Below, in pieces: positions 1-9,174 of a DNA stretch of 47,389 nucleotides. Positions within the stretch are counted from its first letter, which is position 1, and each line of letters begins with the position of its first letter. The notes under the pieces were generated by a model. That model ran no database searches, was not told the DNA's origin, and worked only from the letters and a program-made list of their open reading frames with translations. The position numbers were made by a program, and so were the translations under genes. The DNA is from Flavisolibacter sp. GTDB taxonomy: Bacteria; Bacteroidota; Bacteroidia; Chitinophagales; Chitinophagaceae. The stretch spans positions 1 to 47,389 of the forward strand of contig JAQBNG010000048.1 of NCBI GenBank assembly GCA_028288675.1, in the 5' to 3' direction.

Positions 1-836
1 GGCACTGATCCAAAGGGAAACCCTAGCACAGGTGTTCCGCAAGCCATCGCTTCAGCCATTACGATCCCGAAAGGTTCATTCCATTGAATGGGCATTAAAA
101 AAGCAGCTGACTGTCCTAGTATTTCATTTTTTTGCTGGTCATTTACAGGGCCTACATACTGAATCCGGTCATTCAAAAAAGGTTTGATTTTTTCCTCGAA
201 ATAAAGCCGTCCTTCTTCTGGAATATTGCCGGCAATAATTAGTCTTCTGTTTGATCGGTTAGCAATTTCCACTGCTAAGTGTGTTCCTTTAATTGGTTCA
301 ATTCTTCCTAAAAAAGTCAAGGGTGCATCATCGGCAACAGTTTCTGAAAAGTTGTACCTGTCAATGGGTACACAATTGTATACTGTGAATGCTTCTGCAT
401 AAGGTTTTATCTGGTTGGAAATATAATTGCTGCAACCTGTAAATGCTAACGTGCCTTTTTTTGCTAATTGCACTGCTTTTTTAATCTGCGACACGGTTGG
501 CTCCCGTTGGTAGCTCATGATTTTTGGCACATTGAGAGGCAATAACGGGGTCAAATATCCTAACCGGCTAAAGCTGTGAACAACATCGTACTTGTCTTTC
601 AGTACCTGCGAAAAGAGCTGCCCGGTATGAAGTAGTGTATTTCGAAACCCGGTACTTTGCGTTCCCTTCCAACTAATTAGCCGGCACGGTACTTTAGACT
701 CGGCATGTGCTAATAAAGTAACGTCGTGCCCTCTTGTTACATAGCCATTCACCAGGTCATCAATAATGCGTTCAATTCCACCATAAAGTTTTGGGGGTAC
801 TGGAATCTCAGGGTCGGCAGTTAATAATATCTTCAT
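1..836 (-). CDS. Glycosyltransferase family 4, partial (3' end beyond the window)
   Basis: This gene begins at an ATG at 836 and reads without a stop to the left edge of the window, giving about 278 residues. It starts MKILLTADPEIPVPPKLYGG, with the glycine-rich N-terminal loop of GT-B fold retaining glycosyltransferases. Near the visible end it has NEPFGIVMAEAMACGTPVLG, the E-x7-E nucleotide-sugar binding motif of family GT4. It probably transfers a sugar from an NDP- or GDP-donor to a growing glycan on the cytoplasmic face of the membrane. It is the last visible member of the long minus-strand polysaccharide array, 121 bases downstream of the next gene. The family assignment is firm. Donor and acceptor cannot be read from sequence. 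Confidence 0.9.
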   Translation of the reverse strand, partial: MKILLTADPEIPVPPKLYGGIERIIDDLVNGYVTRGHDVTLLAHAESKVPCRLISWKGTQSTGFRNTLLHTGQLFSQVLKDKYDVVHSFSRLGYLTPLLPLNVPKIMSYQREPTVSQIKKAVQLAKKGTLAFTGCSNYISNQIKPYAEAFTVYNCVPIDRYNFSETVADDAPLTFLGRIEPIKGTHLAVEIANRSNRRLIIAGNIPEEGRLYFEEKIKPFLNDRIQYVGPVNDQQKNEILGQSAAFLMPIQWNEPFGIVMAEAMACGTPVLGFPFGSV

Positions 837-957
837 GATGGTGTTAAGTTCTATTTAAAAGCATACGGCTACTTGTTTAATGGCATATTTTCTAAAAGTA
901 TAGATTGAACTGGCTAATAACAATAGGCCGCCGCCAATAACAATTTTAGGTTTGTCT

Positions 958-1896
958 TTACCTACTTTTATTGACAAAAAATTTCCAACCCTTGACAAAA
1001 TAGTCATACTTCGCTTCCGCTACATAATGATGCAAAACTTCCGGAACCGTTGGCCCGCTTATAGTTGGCAGCACCTTGTAATTTACTTCATCTAAAAAAA
1101 TAGTTGGTTCATCCGCAGCCAGCATAGCGGTCAGGGCCTGTTCCTGTAAATAAGAGCTTCCCTCTCTTTTTAGAAGTTCATCTGTCCAATATTCTAAACG
1201 TTCCCAATTGATCATTTTTGAAGGAATACCTGCTACACCAACATTCAAACGTTCCGGTATTTTATCAGTTGCGGTTAGCTCCTTCATTAATTCATTCGTA
1301 TATCCATAAGATTCAGTTACATCCCTCATAAACAAGAGTTTTTCAGGATTGGATAACCAGTTCAACAAATCAACGGGTTTATGAAAAAAAAGCATGTCTG
1401 AATCTAATACCAATTTCGGTCCATCACCTGGCAAAACATGCACGTCCGTTAGCTTACGCAGATGAGGATATTCAATCCGTCTTTGCCTCAGCACCGGGAA
1501 GTCTGTTTCTGGAATTTGTTCATCCAACAAGGTGCGAAGATGACTGCTCCTGATGACAGTTGTGGTAGTTGGAAATTGTTTGGCCACTTGTGCTTCCAGC
1601 TCATCGTTAAAAGAACCATCATCAATTAAAAATGCATGTATGCTTACACCTGCATTTTTTTGCAGGGAGTAAAGGCAAAAAGCGGTTTGGAACCAGTATT
1701 TCTTTCCAGTGAGGAAGTAGACATTATATTTTGGGCCTTCGCTATAAGTCACTTCTGTGAGGCCGGAAGCAGCAACCAGCATTTGCTTTTTACCAGCATT
1801 GATGGCGGTTGTTCGACGCACTCCTGTTTTTAAAGTTGTTTGCAATAACTCTAAAGGCCTGTAATAAAGATTGTATATTATTTTACCTGGACTCAT
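958..1896 (-). CDS. GT-A fold glycosyltransferase, GT8-like
   Basis: This 312-residue protein has the layout of a GT-A nucleotide-sugar transferase. An N-terminal segment with YNVYFLTGKKYWFQTAFCL opens the core, IDDGSF follows near residue 91, and the DSD at about 165-167 (KLVLDSDMLFF) is the probable metal-binding DxD. The later stretch NVGVAGIP resembles the NAGV-type motif of GT8 and related families. No membrane segment or signal peptide is visible, so it is likely cytoplasmic or peripheral. It lies 34 bases downstream of a GT2 gene in the same orientation. It is less typical than the GT8 gene at 2882, so it could be a separate GT-A family. The donor sugar is unknown. Confidence 0.7.
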   Translation of the reverse strand: MSPGKIIYNLYYRPLELLQTTLKTGVRRTTAINAGKKQMLVAASGLTEVTYSEGPKYNVYFLTGKKYWFQTAFCLYSLQKNAGVSIHAFLIDDGSFNDELEAQVAKQFPTTTTVIRSSHLRTLLDEQIPETDFPVLRQRRIEYPHLRKLTDVHVLPGDGPKLVLDSDMLFFHKPVDLLNWLSNPEKLLFMRDVTESYGYTNELMKELTATDKIPERLNVGVAGIPSKMINWERLEYWTDELLKREGSSYLQEQALTAMLAADEPTIFLDEVNYKVLPTISGPTVPEVLHHYVAEAKYDYFVKGWKFFVNKSR

Positions 1897-1930
1897 TGTA
1901 GAAATTCGGTATCAAAGAATTTTTTGGTAG

Positions 1931-2857
1931 TTATTTAATTTCCGACAATCCTTCGAATAGCCCACAAGCTCCTCTCCACTTAATATAATTTGGTTCCGAC
2001 TTCCATGCCTTGTACTTAATCCATGCTTTTGCCTTCCGAAGTTTTAGTGTAGAATGGGAAACTTTTTTCCATGGGGAAATACCATGTATAGAAAGCACCT
2101 TGACCCAGCTTTTGTTCATACTGTATTGAAGCTTGGATAAATATTCCTTACTCATTCTTTTGGCCGGAATAATATGATAAAACTTAAGTTCCGGAAAATA
2201 GCCGAGGGCATACCCACTTTTATAAATGAAGAGGTTGATATCATTGTCCTCACCGGACGCAAGATCATCACCCCTCCTACCAAGGGATTGTGCCTCTTTA
2301 CTTTGTTCATAATATTCTATAAACTTCAGCATGCACTCCCGTTTTGGAGCTATTAGTATAGGTGAACAATCAGGATAGCTTGTAGCCGTTTCGTTTTTAT
2401 TTAACTGTCGGATAATTGGATCATTTCCCAGATCTCTAATGGCCAGGCAAGTATAAAATTCATTTAACCAGCCAGGTGGTGTTTCTTCAAATATGGGAAT
2501 CGTTTTTCCACCAATGATACCAAGTTCCGGATTGGACTGATAGATTTTTAACGCATTTTCCAGGTAGTCTGGAAACAAAGGCGTGTCATCATCTACCGTG
2601 ATAATGATTTCATGTTTCGATTCTTTTACACCACGAACTCTTGCATGAATAAGCCCTAGTTTTTCTTCTATAATAATTTGATTGTCCAAATGCCAGCTAA
2701 GATCAAGTACTTCTTTAAGTGGTTGAGAACTGTTGTTGTCAATAACTATCAACTCCCATTGATCCTTTGACAATGTTTGGCTTTTTAAAGAGTCTAACAC
2801 TTGATTTAGGTAAGTCAGCTTTGGATTATGTGCACAAATAATGACGCTTAGCTTCAT
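1931..2857 (-). CDS. Glycosyltransferase family 2
   Basis: This 308-residue inverting GT-A glycosyltransferase begins MKLSVIICAHNPKLTYLNQV, the usual GT2 start. The metal-binding acidic triplet is at about residues 89-91 (VDDDTPLF). A middle motif GGKTIPIFEETPPGWLNEF and a late ED plus FYHIIPAKRMSKEYL segment are shared in outline with the GT2 proteins at 7327 and 14041 in this window, so the three are probably paralogues. It has no transmembrane segments. It sits 24 bases after the GT8 gene in the same array. It likely adds one residue to the repeat unit or to a terminal structure of the polysaccharide; the sugar is not predictable. Confidence 0.88.
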   Translation of the reverse strand: MKLSVIICAHNPKLTYLNQVLDSLKSQTLSKDQWELIVIDNNSSQPLKEVLDLSWHLDNQIIIEEKLGLIHARVRGVKESKHEIIITVDDDTPLFPDYLENALKIYQSNPELGIIGGKTIPIFEETPPGWLNEFYTCLAIRDLGNDPIIRQLNKNETATSYPDCSPILIAPKRECMLKFIEYYEQSKEAQSLGRRGDDLASGEDNDINLFIYKSGYALGYFPELKFYHIIPAKRMSKEYLSKLQYSMNKSWVKVLSIHGISPWKKVSHSTLKLRKAKAWIKYKAWKSEPNYIKWRGACGLFEGLSEIK

Positions 2858-2881
2858 AAGGTTACTTGAAAAATGTTGATG

Positions 2882-3934
2882 CTAGTTTTTGCTAAAATGT
2901 GTTTTGATTTTTCTGGGAAGTTTATATTCCAGGAAAAGGATCATCTTACGATGATTGATCCAAAAGCGGGAATAAGCTTTATTGAACCAGCCACTTTCAC
3001 CCAGGTAATAAAAATATCTTTCTCTGTAAAATTGATCGTAATAGAAAACAGTTAAAGCTTCTTTGTTCTTATGGCCGGTGTGCCATGGTTTATGCTTACT
3101 GGTGAAATGGATAATAAAGGGATTCTTTTTAAACTCATCCAGGTACCAATTAACTTCCTCTTCCTTTAGTTTTAGAAACCGTCCAAAAGTAGATAGAGAT
3201 GACAAAGTAATATTCCACCTGGGATCTAAAGTTTTCCATCTTCCTGAGACTATCACGTTAATTCCATCTTGATCAAATAGTTCTTTTGAAGTAAAATTTT
3301 TTTGTAAATATTCAAAAATCAGGTCTTTCAATTTGTGTTTTCTCCAAAATTCCAGGTTGAAAACTATTACTCCCGAATTACAATAAGCTGCATCTTCAGA
3401 CATGGAGAGCTTATCCAAATTCGGTATTGCGGTTACAGTTGAAATATAAGGATTGTAAAAGTCTTGCACTCCCATGGCAGGTTCATTGCTAAATTCATAT
3501 TCCCACAACGTATATAAATCTGTTTCCACAATAATATCACAATCCAGATAGATAGCTTTTTGATGAAATTCGGGAAGCAGGTCAGGAATAAGAATTCTTA
3601 AATATGCAGCCTTGCTTAAGATATTTGTTGCACGAACTGATTGAATACTATCTAAGTTGTATGGTATCCAGTTCAGTGTAAATTCTCTTTTTGATTTTTT
3701 GAAAACACGTTCAATCTTCTGTTTATTATACTCACTTATACCTCCGTCAATAATATACAATACAGGAATAAGGCCTTGTCTTAAATTTCTCAATGCAGAA
3801 AACATTGTTATGGCTAAAGGCATAGCGAATTTGTCATCTGCTCCACAAACTAAAGTCAACTGATGATAATCCAATTTTATTACTTCTGTTGCAGCTGTAT
3901 TCATTTTTTGCAGAAAATATTTGCACTTGTACAA
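2882..3934 (-). CDS. Glycosyltransferase family 8
   Basis: This 350-residue protein shows the standard GT8 pattern: LTLVCGADDKFAMPLAITM near residues 27-44, AAYLRILIPDLLP, then the DCD metal-binding motif at about 131-133 (IYLDCDIIVETDL), CNSGVIVFNLEFWRKH, FDQDGINVI and HFTSKHKPW. GT8 enzymes are retaining galactosyl- or glucosyltransferases, commonly of lipopolysaccharide outer core, using UDP-sugars. Length fits the family. The first ten residues before the second Met are weakly conserved in character, so translation could start at residue 11. It lies 16 bases after the unrecognised gene at 3951. The family is secure; the acceptor is not known. Confidence 0.88.
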   Translation of the reverse strand: MYKCKYFLQKMNTAATEVIKLDYHQLTLVCGADDKFAMPLAITMFSALRNLRQGLIPVLYIIDGGISEYNKQKIERVFKKSKREFTLNWIPYNLDSIQSVRATNILSKAAYLRILIPDLLPEFHQKAIYLDCDIIVETDLYTLWEYEFSNEPAMGVQDFYNPYISTVTAIPNLDKLSMSEDAAYCNSGVIVFNLEFWRKHKLKDLIFEYLQKNFTSKELFDQDGINVIVSGRWKTLDPRWNITLSSLSTFGRFLKLKEEEVNWYLDEFKKNPFIIHFTSKHKPWHTGHKNKEALTVFYYDQFYRERYFYYLGESGWFNKAYSRFWINHRKMILFLEYKLPRKIKTHFSKN

Positions 3935-3950
3935 GTAGCGTAATCTTTAA

Positions 3951-5093
3951 TCAATTAAGGTTTAGTGTTTGAATAAAATAATGCGCTACTTTTTCCGGCG
4001 ACATATACTTATCGTAAACCTCCTGGTTCTGTTTTTTATATAGTTGCCATGTTTTATCATCGATACATTTCAGAGTAGGTTCAATAGAGCCCCAATGATG
4101 ATCTTCCTGCTCAAAAATTTTGAATTCTCTCATGTCGAAATAAGGTTCGGTTAGCAAGCGATCCGTTAAAACAGGAATGCCGGTTCGTAATGCCAGCATC
4201 ATAATGTTGCGCCAGCCCCAATGAAACCCACAGGCAAAAACTGCCAGCCGGCTTTTGGCCAGCATTTGCTCATAGTGCCCGATCGGTTCGGTGCGGTATG
4301 GAAAAAGGGAACGATCTAATGGCTCCCCAATACTTCCATCATATTCAATTGGTTCGGTCCAATTTAATACAGAATGTATGCTGTAATTTTTCTGATGTAG
4401 TTCCTTTAACCGGTTATGAAGGTGCAGGCGGTGGCGGGGCCAGCCCCATAGGGAATCGTTTAAAACGATATCGTACTGCAAATCATGATTGCGTAGATCG
4501 TTCATGATACTTTCCCTGATTTCAAATCCTTTGTAAACATCTGAGAAATCTGCGCCCTTCCCGGTTAGTTTATTCACCCGATGCTCAATGTTTTTATATT
4601 TCCGCTTAAACGCAGATGCCTCTACCGGTGACCCTGGAAAAGGCGCAATAGGAATAAATCGTTTGATCTTGTGGAAATGATCGCCAAGTGAAGAAATTTT
4701 TTTTTCAATTATGTCGCGGTACCATATTACATCACTTTCCTTCTGCCAGGAGTAAGTATCGACAAATCGCTTCTTTTCAAAAAAATCCGCATTATACCCT
4801 GCACAAAAATAAATATCAGCACACTTCATTAACGGTGACACTAAGGCAAAGGAATCTTCATTGTCAACAATGCATCGCAACTTTGTTTTTCCAGATTGCA
4901 CCCCTATGAATGATAAGTGGCGTAGATCAGGAACGTCCTTAATTGACTGATCAAAACCAAAGCTGAATGCATCATTTAATTCCTTTTCGATGTACTCAAT
5001 TTCCCCGTTATAGTGTAAGCGCATAAAACCAAAGCGAAGGAGGTCATTCCTATTTTCATGGGCATGTCGAAACCAGGTTATTTTCACAATCAT
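3951..5093 (-). CDS. Unrecognised protein, probable GT-B type glycosyltransferase
   Basis: I do not recognise this 380-residue family. It has no signal peptide or membrane segment and is rich in aromatic and charged residues. The C-terminal third contains MLAKSRLAVFACGFHWGWRN followed by LALRTGIPVLTDRL. This resembles the donor-binding C-terminal half of exostosin-like or other GT-B transferases, where a conserved segment reads that the sugar-donor loop follows a 'region is blocked or favoured' helix. Its position, between a GT4 and a GT8 gene in a solid array of glycosyltransferases, supports a role in glycan assembly. It could also be a glycan-modifying enzyme. Only the coding status is certain. 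Confidence 0.6.
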   Translation of the reverse strand: MIVKITWFRHAHENRNDLLRFGFMRLHYNGEIEYIEKELNDAFSFGFDQSIKDVPDLRHLSFIGVQSGKTKLRCIVDNEDSFALVSPLMKCADIYFCAGYNADFFEKKRFVDTYSWQKESDVIWYRDIIEKKISSLGDHFHKIKRFIPIAPFPGSPVEASAFKRKYKNIEHRVNKLTGKGADFSDVYKGFEIRESIMNDLRNHDLQYDIVLNDSLWGWPRHRLHLHNRLKELHQKNYSIHSVLNWTEPIEYDGSIGEPLDRSLFPYRTEPIGHYEQMLAKSRLAVFACGFHWGWRNIMMLALRTGIPVLTDRLLTEPYFDMREFKIFEQEDHHWGSIEPTLKCIDDKTWQLYKKQNQEVYDKYMSPEKVAHYFIQTLNLN

Positions 5094-5155
5094 AGGACAA
5101 ATGGGACGGTGTGCTTCAAAAGTTACTACGCTGAACTCAGGATAGTAGTCCCGAT

Positions 5156-6394
5156 TTAAGCTGTAAGGGAAAGCCTTGACCTTTCTTTTTTATTAATTGT
5201 TTCAATGTATAATCCTTCGGTTAGTTGCCCAATGAGATTTGGGTTATAGCCGTCTAAAATTCTTTTCCGGGCTTCTTTACCAATACTCTCTACATCATAT
5301 ACCCCGGCCACCGTATCAAGTATCGCTTTAGCAAGCTGCTGCGATGATTTAGGTGAAACAAGAATACCATTTTTTCCATGTGTGATCATGTCTGCCATGC
5401 CTCCGTTGTTTGTACCAATTACCGCTTTACCTGCTGCCATCGCTTCAAGGCACACATTCGGAAAATTTTCCCATAAACTGGGAAAAACACAGATCTGGCA
5501 ATCAGCAATAAGGTCAGGTATTTTTAAGGCCGGTTGTTTTCCTGTAAACTCTAAATTGATGGAATATGGCTGCAGTTCCTGTTCAATATATTCCTGCATA
5601 TTTAGCCCTTTTACAGGCGACTGTAATGGTTCGCCAATAAACCGGAACATCACATTTTCAGAAAATTTCACTACTTCCGGAATGGCTTTTATCAGAACCA
5701 TGACTCCTTTCCTAACTTCAAGCTTGCCAACAAAGCAGATAATGATTTTGCCAGGATTTCTCTTTACTAGCGGAATGGCCAATAAGGCTTCAGAAGGTTT
5801 AAATGGTAAGGGAACAACAGCGATTTCCCTATTGCTATTCCATTCTTGGTTAATGATCGCCTTCAGGCTGTTAGAAGGACTTGATAAAGTTTCTGCCAGT
5901 TGAAACAATTCAAACTCAGGATCAACGTTTTTATCATAGATCCAGAATGGCTTTTGAACAATTCCTTTTCGCAAGCATTTGAGTAAAAAGAGAACTTTTT
6001 GAAAAGCTCCAAAGTGCCGGCCATTTAGTCTTGATACAAGAAAAGTAGGAGTATGTAGTTTAACTGTAAGCGGAATACCAGGAATGGTTTTCTTTACAAG
6101 TAATGCATCTGCGCCGTACTCACCAGATTCAATAATATCGAAGGGTTGAATAGTATGTTGCATTTTAAAAGGCTCAACTACTCTTTCCCTGAACTCCTTT
6201 GCGCCTTTTGCTTGTATCCGGTGAATAGTATAATTATCAAATGTTATTGTTTCTGATAATTCCAGATGGCCGGTAAACACTTCCACCTGATGACCTCTAT
6301 CCGTCATTACTTTGGCAATTTGGCCAAGGTAAGTTCCAATGCCACCGCCAGCAATGCCCAAAGGGTGTTCGTATGAGATATATGCGATTCGCAT
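5156..6394 (-). CDS. Glycosyltransferase family 4
   Basis: This 412-residue GT-B protein starts MRIAYISYEHPLGIAGGGIG, with the glycine loop typical of GT4. The C-terminal domain begins near IIICFVGKLEVRKGVMVLIK and contains FPSLWENFPNVCLEAMAAGK, the E-x7-E-like donor site of the family. It is a soluble, membrane-peripheral retaining transferase in the minus-strand array, separated by 108 bases from the GT2 gene upstream and 62 bases from the unrecognised gene downstream. It probably adds a hexose or deoxyhexose. The family is clear; specificity is not. Confidence 0.9.
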   Translation of the reverse strand: MRIAYISYEHPLGIAGGGIGTYLGQIAKVMTDRGHQVEVFTGHLELSETITFDNYTIHRIQAKGAKEFRERVVEPFKMQHTIQPFDIIESGEYGADALLVKKTIPGIPLTVKLHTPTFLVSRLNGRHFGAFQKVLFLLKCLRKGIVQKPFWIYDKNVDPEFELFQLAETLSSPSNSLKAIINQEWNSNREIAVVPLPFKPSEALLAIPLVKRNPGKIIICFVGKLEVRKGVMVLIKAIPEVVKFSENVMFRFIGEPLQSPVKGLNMQEYIEQELQPYSINLEFTGKQPALKIPDLIADCQICVFPSLWENFPNVCLEAMAAGKAVIGTNNGGMADMITHGKNGILVSPKSSQQLAKAILDTVAGVYDVESIGKEARKRILDGYNPNLIGQLTEGLYIETINKKERSRLSLTA

Positions 6395-6502
6395 TTTTAG
6401 TAAAGGAAAGTTTGATAACTAATTATAAGCTGCCATCAGTCACGAAGTGACAATAAGAGAAAATCCAAATGTATAGCTATGATAAAATAAAAGCAGGTGG
6501 CA

Positions 6503-7306
6503 CTAAAATCCATTTGTGTCCGGGCTTCTTCGCAAAAGCCTTTTAATTCTGTGAGAGAGCCGGATGTATAATTTACGATTCAAAGTATCTAACTCTTTCT
6601 GTACTCTATCAAACTCATTATAATCAGGTAAAAAAGCCGGAAATTCTTTTTCAATCGTTTGCTTTTTTTCAGCAAGAACTGTCTTCCAATTTTCTGGTTT
6701 TTTACTAAGTCCTTCCCATTCACATTTAACGGAGAACAAAGGAATATGCTGGTAGGTTGCATTGTACTTACATATTGCCAACAGTTCAAATTTCCAGTCG
6801 GCAACAATCTTCATTCCCTCGTCGTACATGCCAACTGAATGATGAAGCAGCCTGCGAATGAATACACCTTGATGACATAAAAAATCATTTCGGAAATATT
6901 GAAAACTAAGCTTTTCTGAATGCCGCTTTTCTTTGATTTTACCGTTAATATTCCACATAACATCAGCATAAATAATATCAGCATTAATGACTCTGCCGGT
7001 AAAAATATCTGCCAAAGTAACATTAGAGTTGAGAACATCTCCTGAGTTAAGCATCAAAATATATTCGCCTTTAGCAACTTTAATTCCTTTATTCATTGCA
7101 TGATAAATGCCATGATCTTTTTCACTAACCCAATATGTCAAATGATTTTTATACCTCTGAATAACTTCAACACTTGAATCTGTTGAGCAGCCATCAATAA
7201 TGATGTATTCAACGTCTTTGAAAGTTTGGTTGTTAACGCTTTCAATGGTTTTCTGTAAGCCACAAGCGTTGTTGTAGTTAATCGTAACAATTGATAATTT
7301 ACACAT
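6503..7306 (-). CDS. Glycosyltransferase family 2, WcaA/colanic-acid-like
   Basis: This 267-residue GT2 protein begins MCKLSIVTINYNNACGLQKT and carries IIIDGCSTDSSVEVI and then KDHGIYHAMNKGIKVAKGEY, a signature of the short GT2 group found in colanic acid and capsule clusters. The acidic site is the reduced form NSGD at about residues 87-90 instead of a full DxD, which is normal in this subgroup. WKFELLAICKYN follows in the acceptor domain, and the C-terminus is basic, ending in an arginine-rich helix that may touch the membrane. It lies 20 bases after the GT2 at 7327. It likely transfers one sugar from a UDP- or GDP-donor. Confidence 0.88.
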   Translation of the reverse strand: MCKLSIVTINYNNACGLQKTIESVNNQTFKDVEYIIIDGCSTDSSVEVIQRYKNHLTYWVSEKDHGIYHAMNKGIKVAKGEYILMLNSGDVLNSNVTLADIFTGRVINADIIYADVMWNINGKIKEKRHSEKLSFQYFRNDFLCHQGVFIRRLLHHSVGMYDEGMKIVADWKFELLAICKYNATYQHIPLFSVKCEWEGLSKKPENWKTVLAEKKQTIEKEFPAFLPDYNEFDRVQKELDTLNRKLYIRLSHRIKRLLRRSPDTNGF

Positions 7307-7326
7307 AGCTAGATAAAAGCTCCCGG

Positions 7327-8298
7327 TTATGCGTCGTAAAAATGTTTGACAATCCTTAATTCGTTATTCGTTTTATAACCCCAACCAAGAAAATAATAAA
7401 AAATTTTAATTGACCTATGGCTAATCTTTCTTCTCCTCAGTACGTTGACTATTATATGTGATGTAGCACCAACCAACAGCTTTAGTTTAGTTAGCTTGTT
7501 ACTTTTTTTGAAATGTATTGCTTCCGTATAGTAATAAACAACGCCGGAACTCACTTCAAAGCATTTATACAGTTTATCCCTGTATTCAGCACTGAGCCTG
7601 TTTGCAGCCATAAAGTGTCCAAATATCATTTGTTCGCAGTAATACAGCTGGTATCCAAGAAGTATCAATCGCTGGCAATATTCATTATCCCCGCCGGATG
7701 TTAATTCAGTTCCTTTGCGGTCCGTCAAAAGGCTGGGTAATTTATCGTTGACAGTTGTTAAAAACAATTCTTTTCGGGTTACGAGACCGGCTCCCCATAC
7801 ATAGCCTCTTTGAGTTACATACCCTGTTTTGTGCCCTTGTTTTCCTACTGCATATCCCTCCTGGTATTCTTCAAACCATTCTGGTACAGCACCATCACTA
7901 ACTATATAGCTTTGTCCACCAAGAGCTCCAATCGTTTTATCTGACTCCATGATTGTAAATGCATGTTGCAAATAGTTTTTATCTAACCAATTATCATCAT
8001 CGCAAAAAACAATAAGGTGATACCTGGCAGTTTGAACGCCATGGTAGCGGGCAAAACTCAATCCTGGTTTTCGTTCGCTAACAATTTGAAAAGAAAAATT
8101 TGGTAAAGCAAGAGTTACCAGTATTTCTTCAGCAACAAGAGAAGTATTGTCTGTAGACGCATTATCAACAATAATGATTTCCCATTTAAACTTATCATTT
8201 ACAATTTGACTACTTAAATGTTGAAGTGTTTCCGGAAGCCTCTTAGCACTATTGTAGCAACAAATAATAACAGATATTCCTTGATATATAGAATCCAT
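7327..8298 (-). CDS. Glycosyltransferase family 2
   Basis: This 323-residue GT2 protein has ISVIICCYNSAKRLPETL at the start, IIIVDNASTDNTS near residue 42 and the acidic triplet FCDDDNWL at about 100-102. A later SGGDNEYCQRLILLGYQLYY segment supplies the general base region, followed by HFMAANRLSAEYRDKLY. The last feature matches in outline the end of the GT2 proteins at 1931 and 14041. The start follows the FkbM gene by 6 bases, so the genes are co-transcribed and perhaps translationally coupled. No membrane segments are seen. Confidence 0.88.
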   Translation of the reverse strand: MDSIYQGISVIICCYNSAKRLPETLQHLSSQIVNDKFKWEIIIVDNASTDNTSLVAEEILVTLALPNFSFQIVSERKPGLSFARYHGVQTARYHLIVFCDDDNWLDKNYLQHAFTIMESDKTIGALGGQSYIVSDGAVPEWFEEYQEGYAVGKQGHKTGYVTQRGYVWGAGLVTRKELFLTTVNDKLPSLLTDRKGTELTSGGDNEYCQRLILLGYQLYYCEQMIFGHFMAANRLSAEYRDKLYKCFEVSSGVVYYYTEAIHFKKSNKLTKLKLLVGATSHIIVNVLRRRKISHRSIKIFYYFLGWGYKTNNELRIVKHFYDA

Positions 8299-8304
8299 GA
8301 TTTT

Positions 8305-9174
8305 TTAATTAAAGAATTCGTTTTGATTCTTTCCTATCAAGTATTCTCCACTTTTCTTTAACAAAAATCCTTTTTCAAATAATATCTTTTCAATTTTATT
8401 CTCTTTAAGAACCTCATGATGCAACTCAATAGCTATATATCTTGTTTTATTTAAAAAATCAAGACTACAATCGTTATCAAGGAAAACTTGTTTTTCACTT
8501 CCTTCTATATCTATTTTTAAAAGGTCAATTGTTTTTAAATCGTACTTATCTACTATATCATTTATAGAAAGGGATTCAATAAATGGTCCTCTATTGGGAG
8601 TTTCGGTAACTGTTATTGACCATTCTTTACCATCCCTAAACGATCGATCAAAATACAGCCTAGCTTTTTTGTTCCAAATTCCCGTCTGCTCTGTGACTGA
8701 ATTAATTTTGTTTAAAGAGAGATTTTTGCTTAAAAGCGAAAAATTATCGTAGTCAGGCTCAATAGCAATAATCGAAATATTAGGAAAGGCAGAATCAAAC
8801 ATAACGGATGAGATTCCAACATTTGCACCGGCATCGATAACTGTCTTAATTTTTTGTTTTTCATCTATCAATGAAAACAACCCTGCAAACTCATCCTTTA
8901 CAAAAATTTGTATAAATACATCAATATCACTTGACTGCTTCCTTAGTAATACTTTATTGACCTTTAAACCTTCCTTTTCTATTTGAATGTATTTACCTTT
9001 TTTCTTTAGGAGATAACCTAAGGTCAGAAGATTAATATATTTTTTGTCTTCATAATTTAATTTTTCATAAACGTTAAACATGTCGAATTTATTAAATGCA
9101 CGTGCGATGCATATCTGCAAACCCTGTTTAAGCGACCAACGTTGAAAAATTGGTTGAATTTTAGATATAATCAT
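8305..9174 (-). CDS. FkbM family SAM-dependent methyltransferase
   Basis: This 289-residue protein has the FkbM methyltransferase core. VIDAGANVGISSVMFDSA is motif I (SAM binding), IAIEPDYDNFSLLSKNL is motif II with the acidic residue that binds the ribose, and IDLLKIDIEGSEKQVF is the hallmark FkbM IDIEGSE motif. Members O-methylate sugars or small molecules. The start codon lies inside the end of the wzt gene (14-base overlap), so the two are likely translationally coupled. Inference: it may place a methyl group on a terminal sugar, the kind of modification that the C-terminal domain of a Wzt protein reads before export. Confidence 0.85.
   Translation of the reverse strand: MIISKIQPIFQRWSLKQGLQICIARAFNKFDMFNVYEKLNYEDKKYINLLTLGYLLKKKGKYIQIEKEGLKVNKVLLRKQSSDIDVFIQIFVKDEFAGLFSLIDEKQKIKTVIDAGANVGISSVMFDSAFPNISIIAIEPDYDNFSLLSKNLSLNKINSVTEQTGIWNKKARLYFDRSFRDGKEWSITVTETPNRGPFIESLSINDIVDKYDLKTIDLLKIDIEGSEKQVFLDNDCSLDFLNKTRYIAIELHHEVLKENKIEKILFEKGFLLKKSGEYLIGKNQNEFFN

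Noticed and set aside
5382-5903. 173-codon open frame on the plus strand
   Set aside because: It lies opposite the GT4 gene at 5156, has a composition unlike protein, and no motif; it is a shadow frame.
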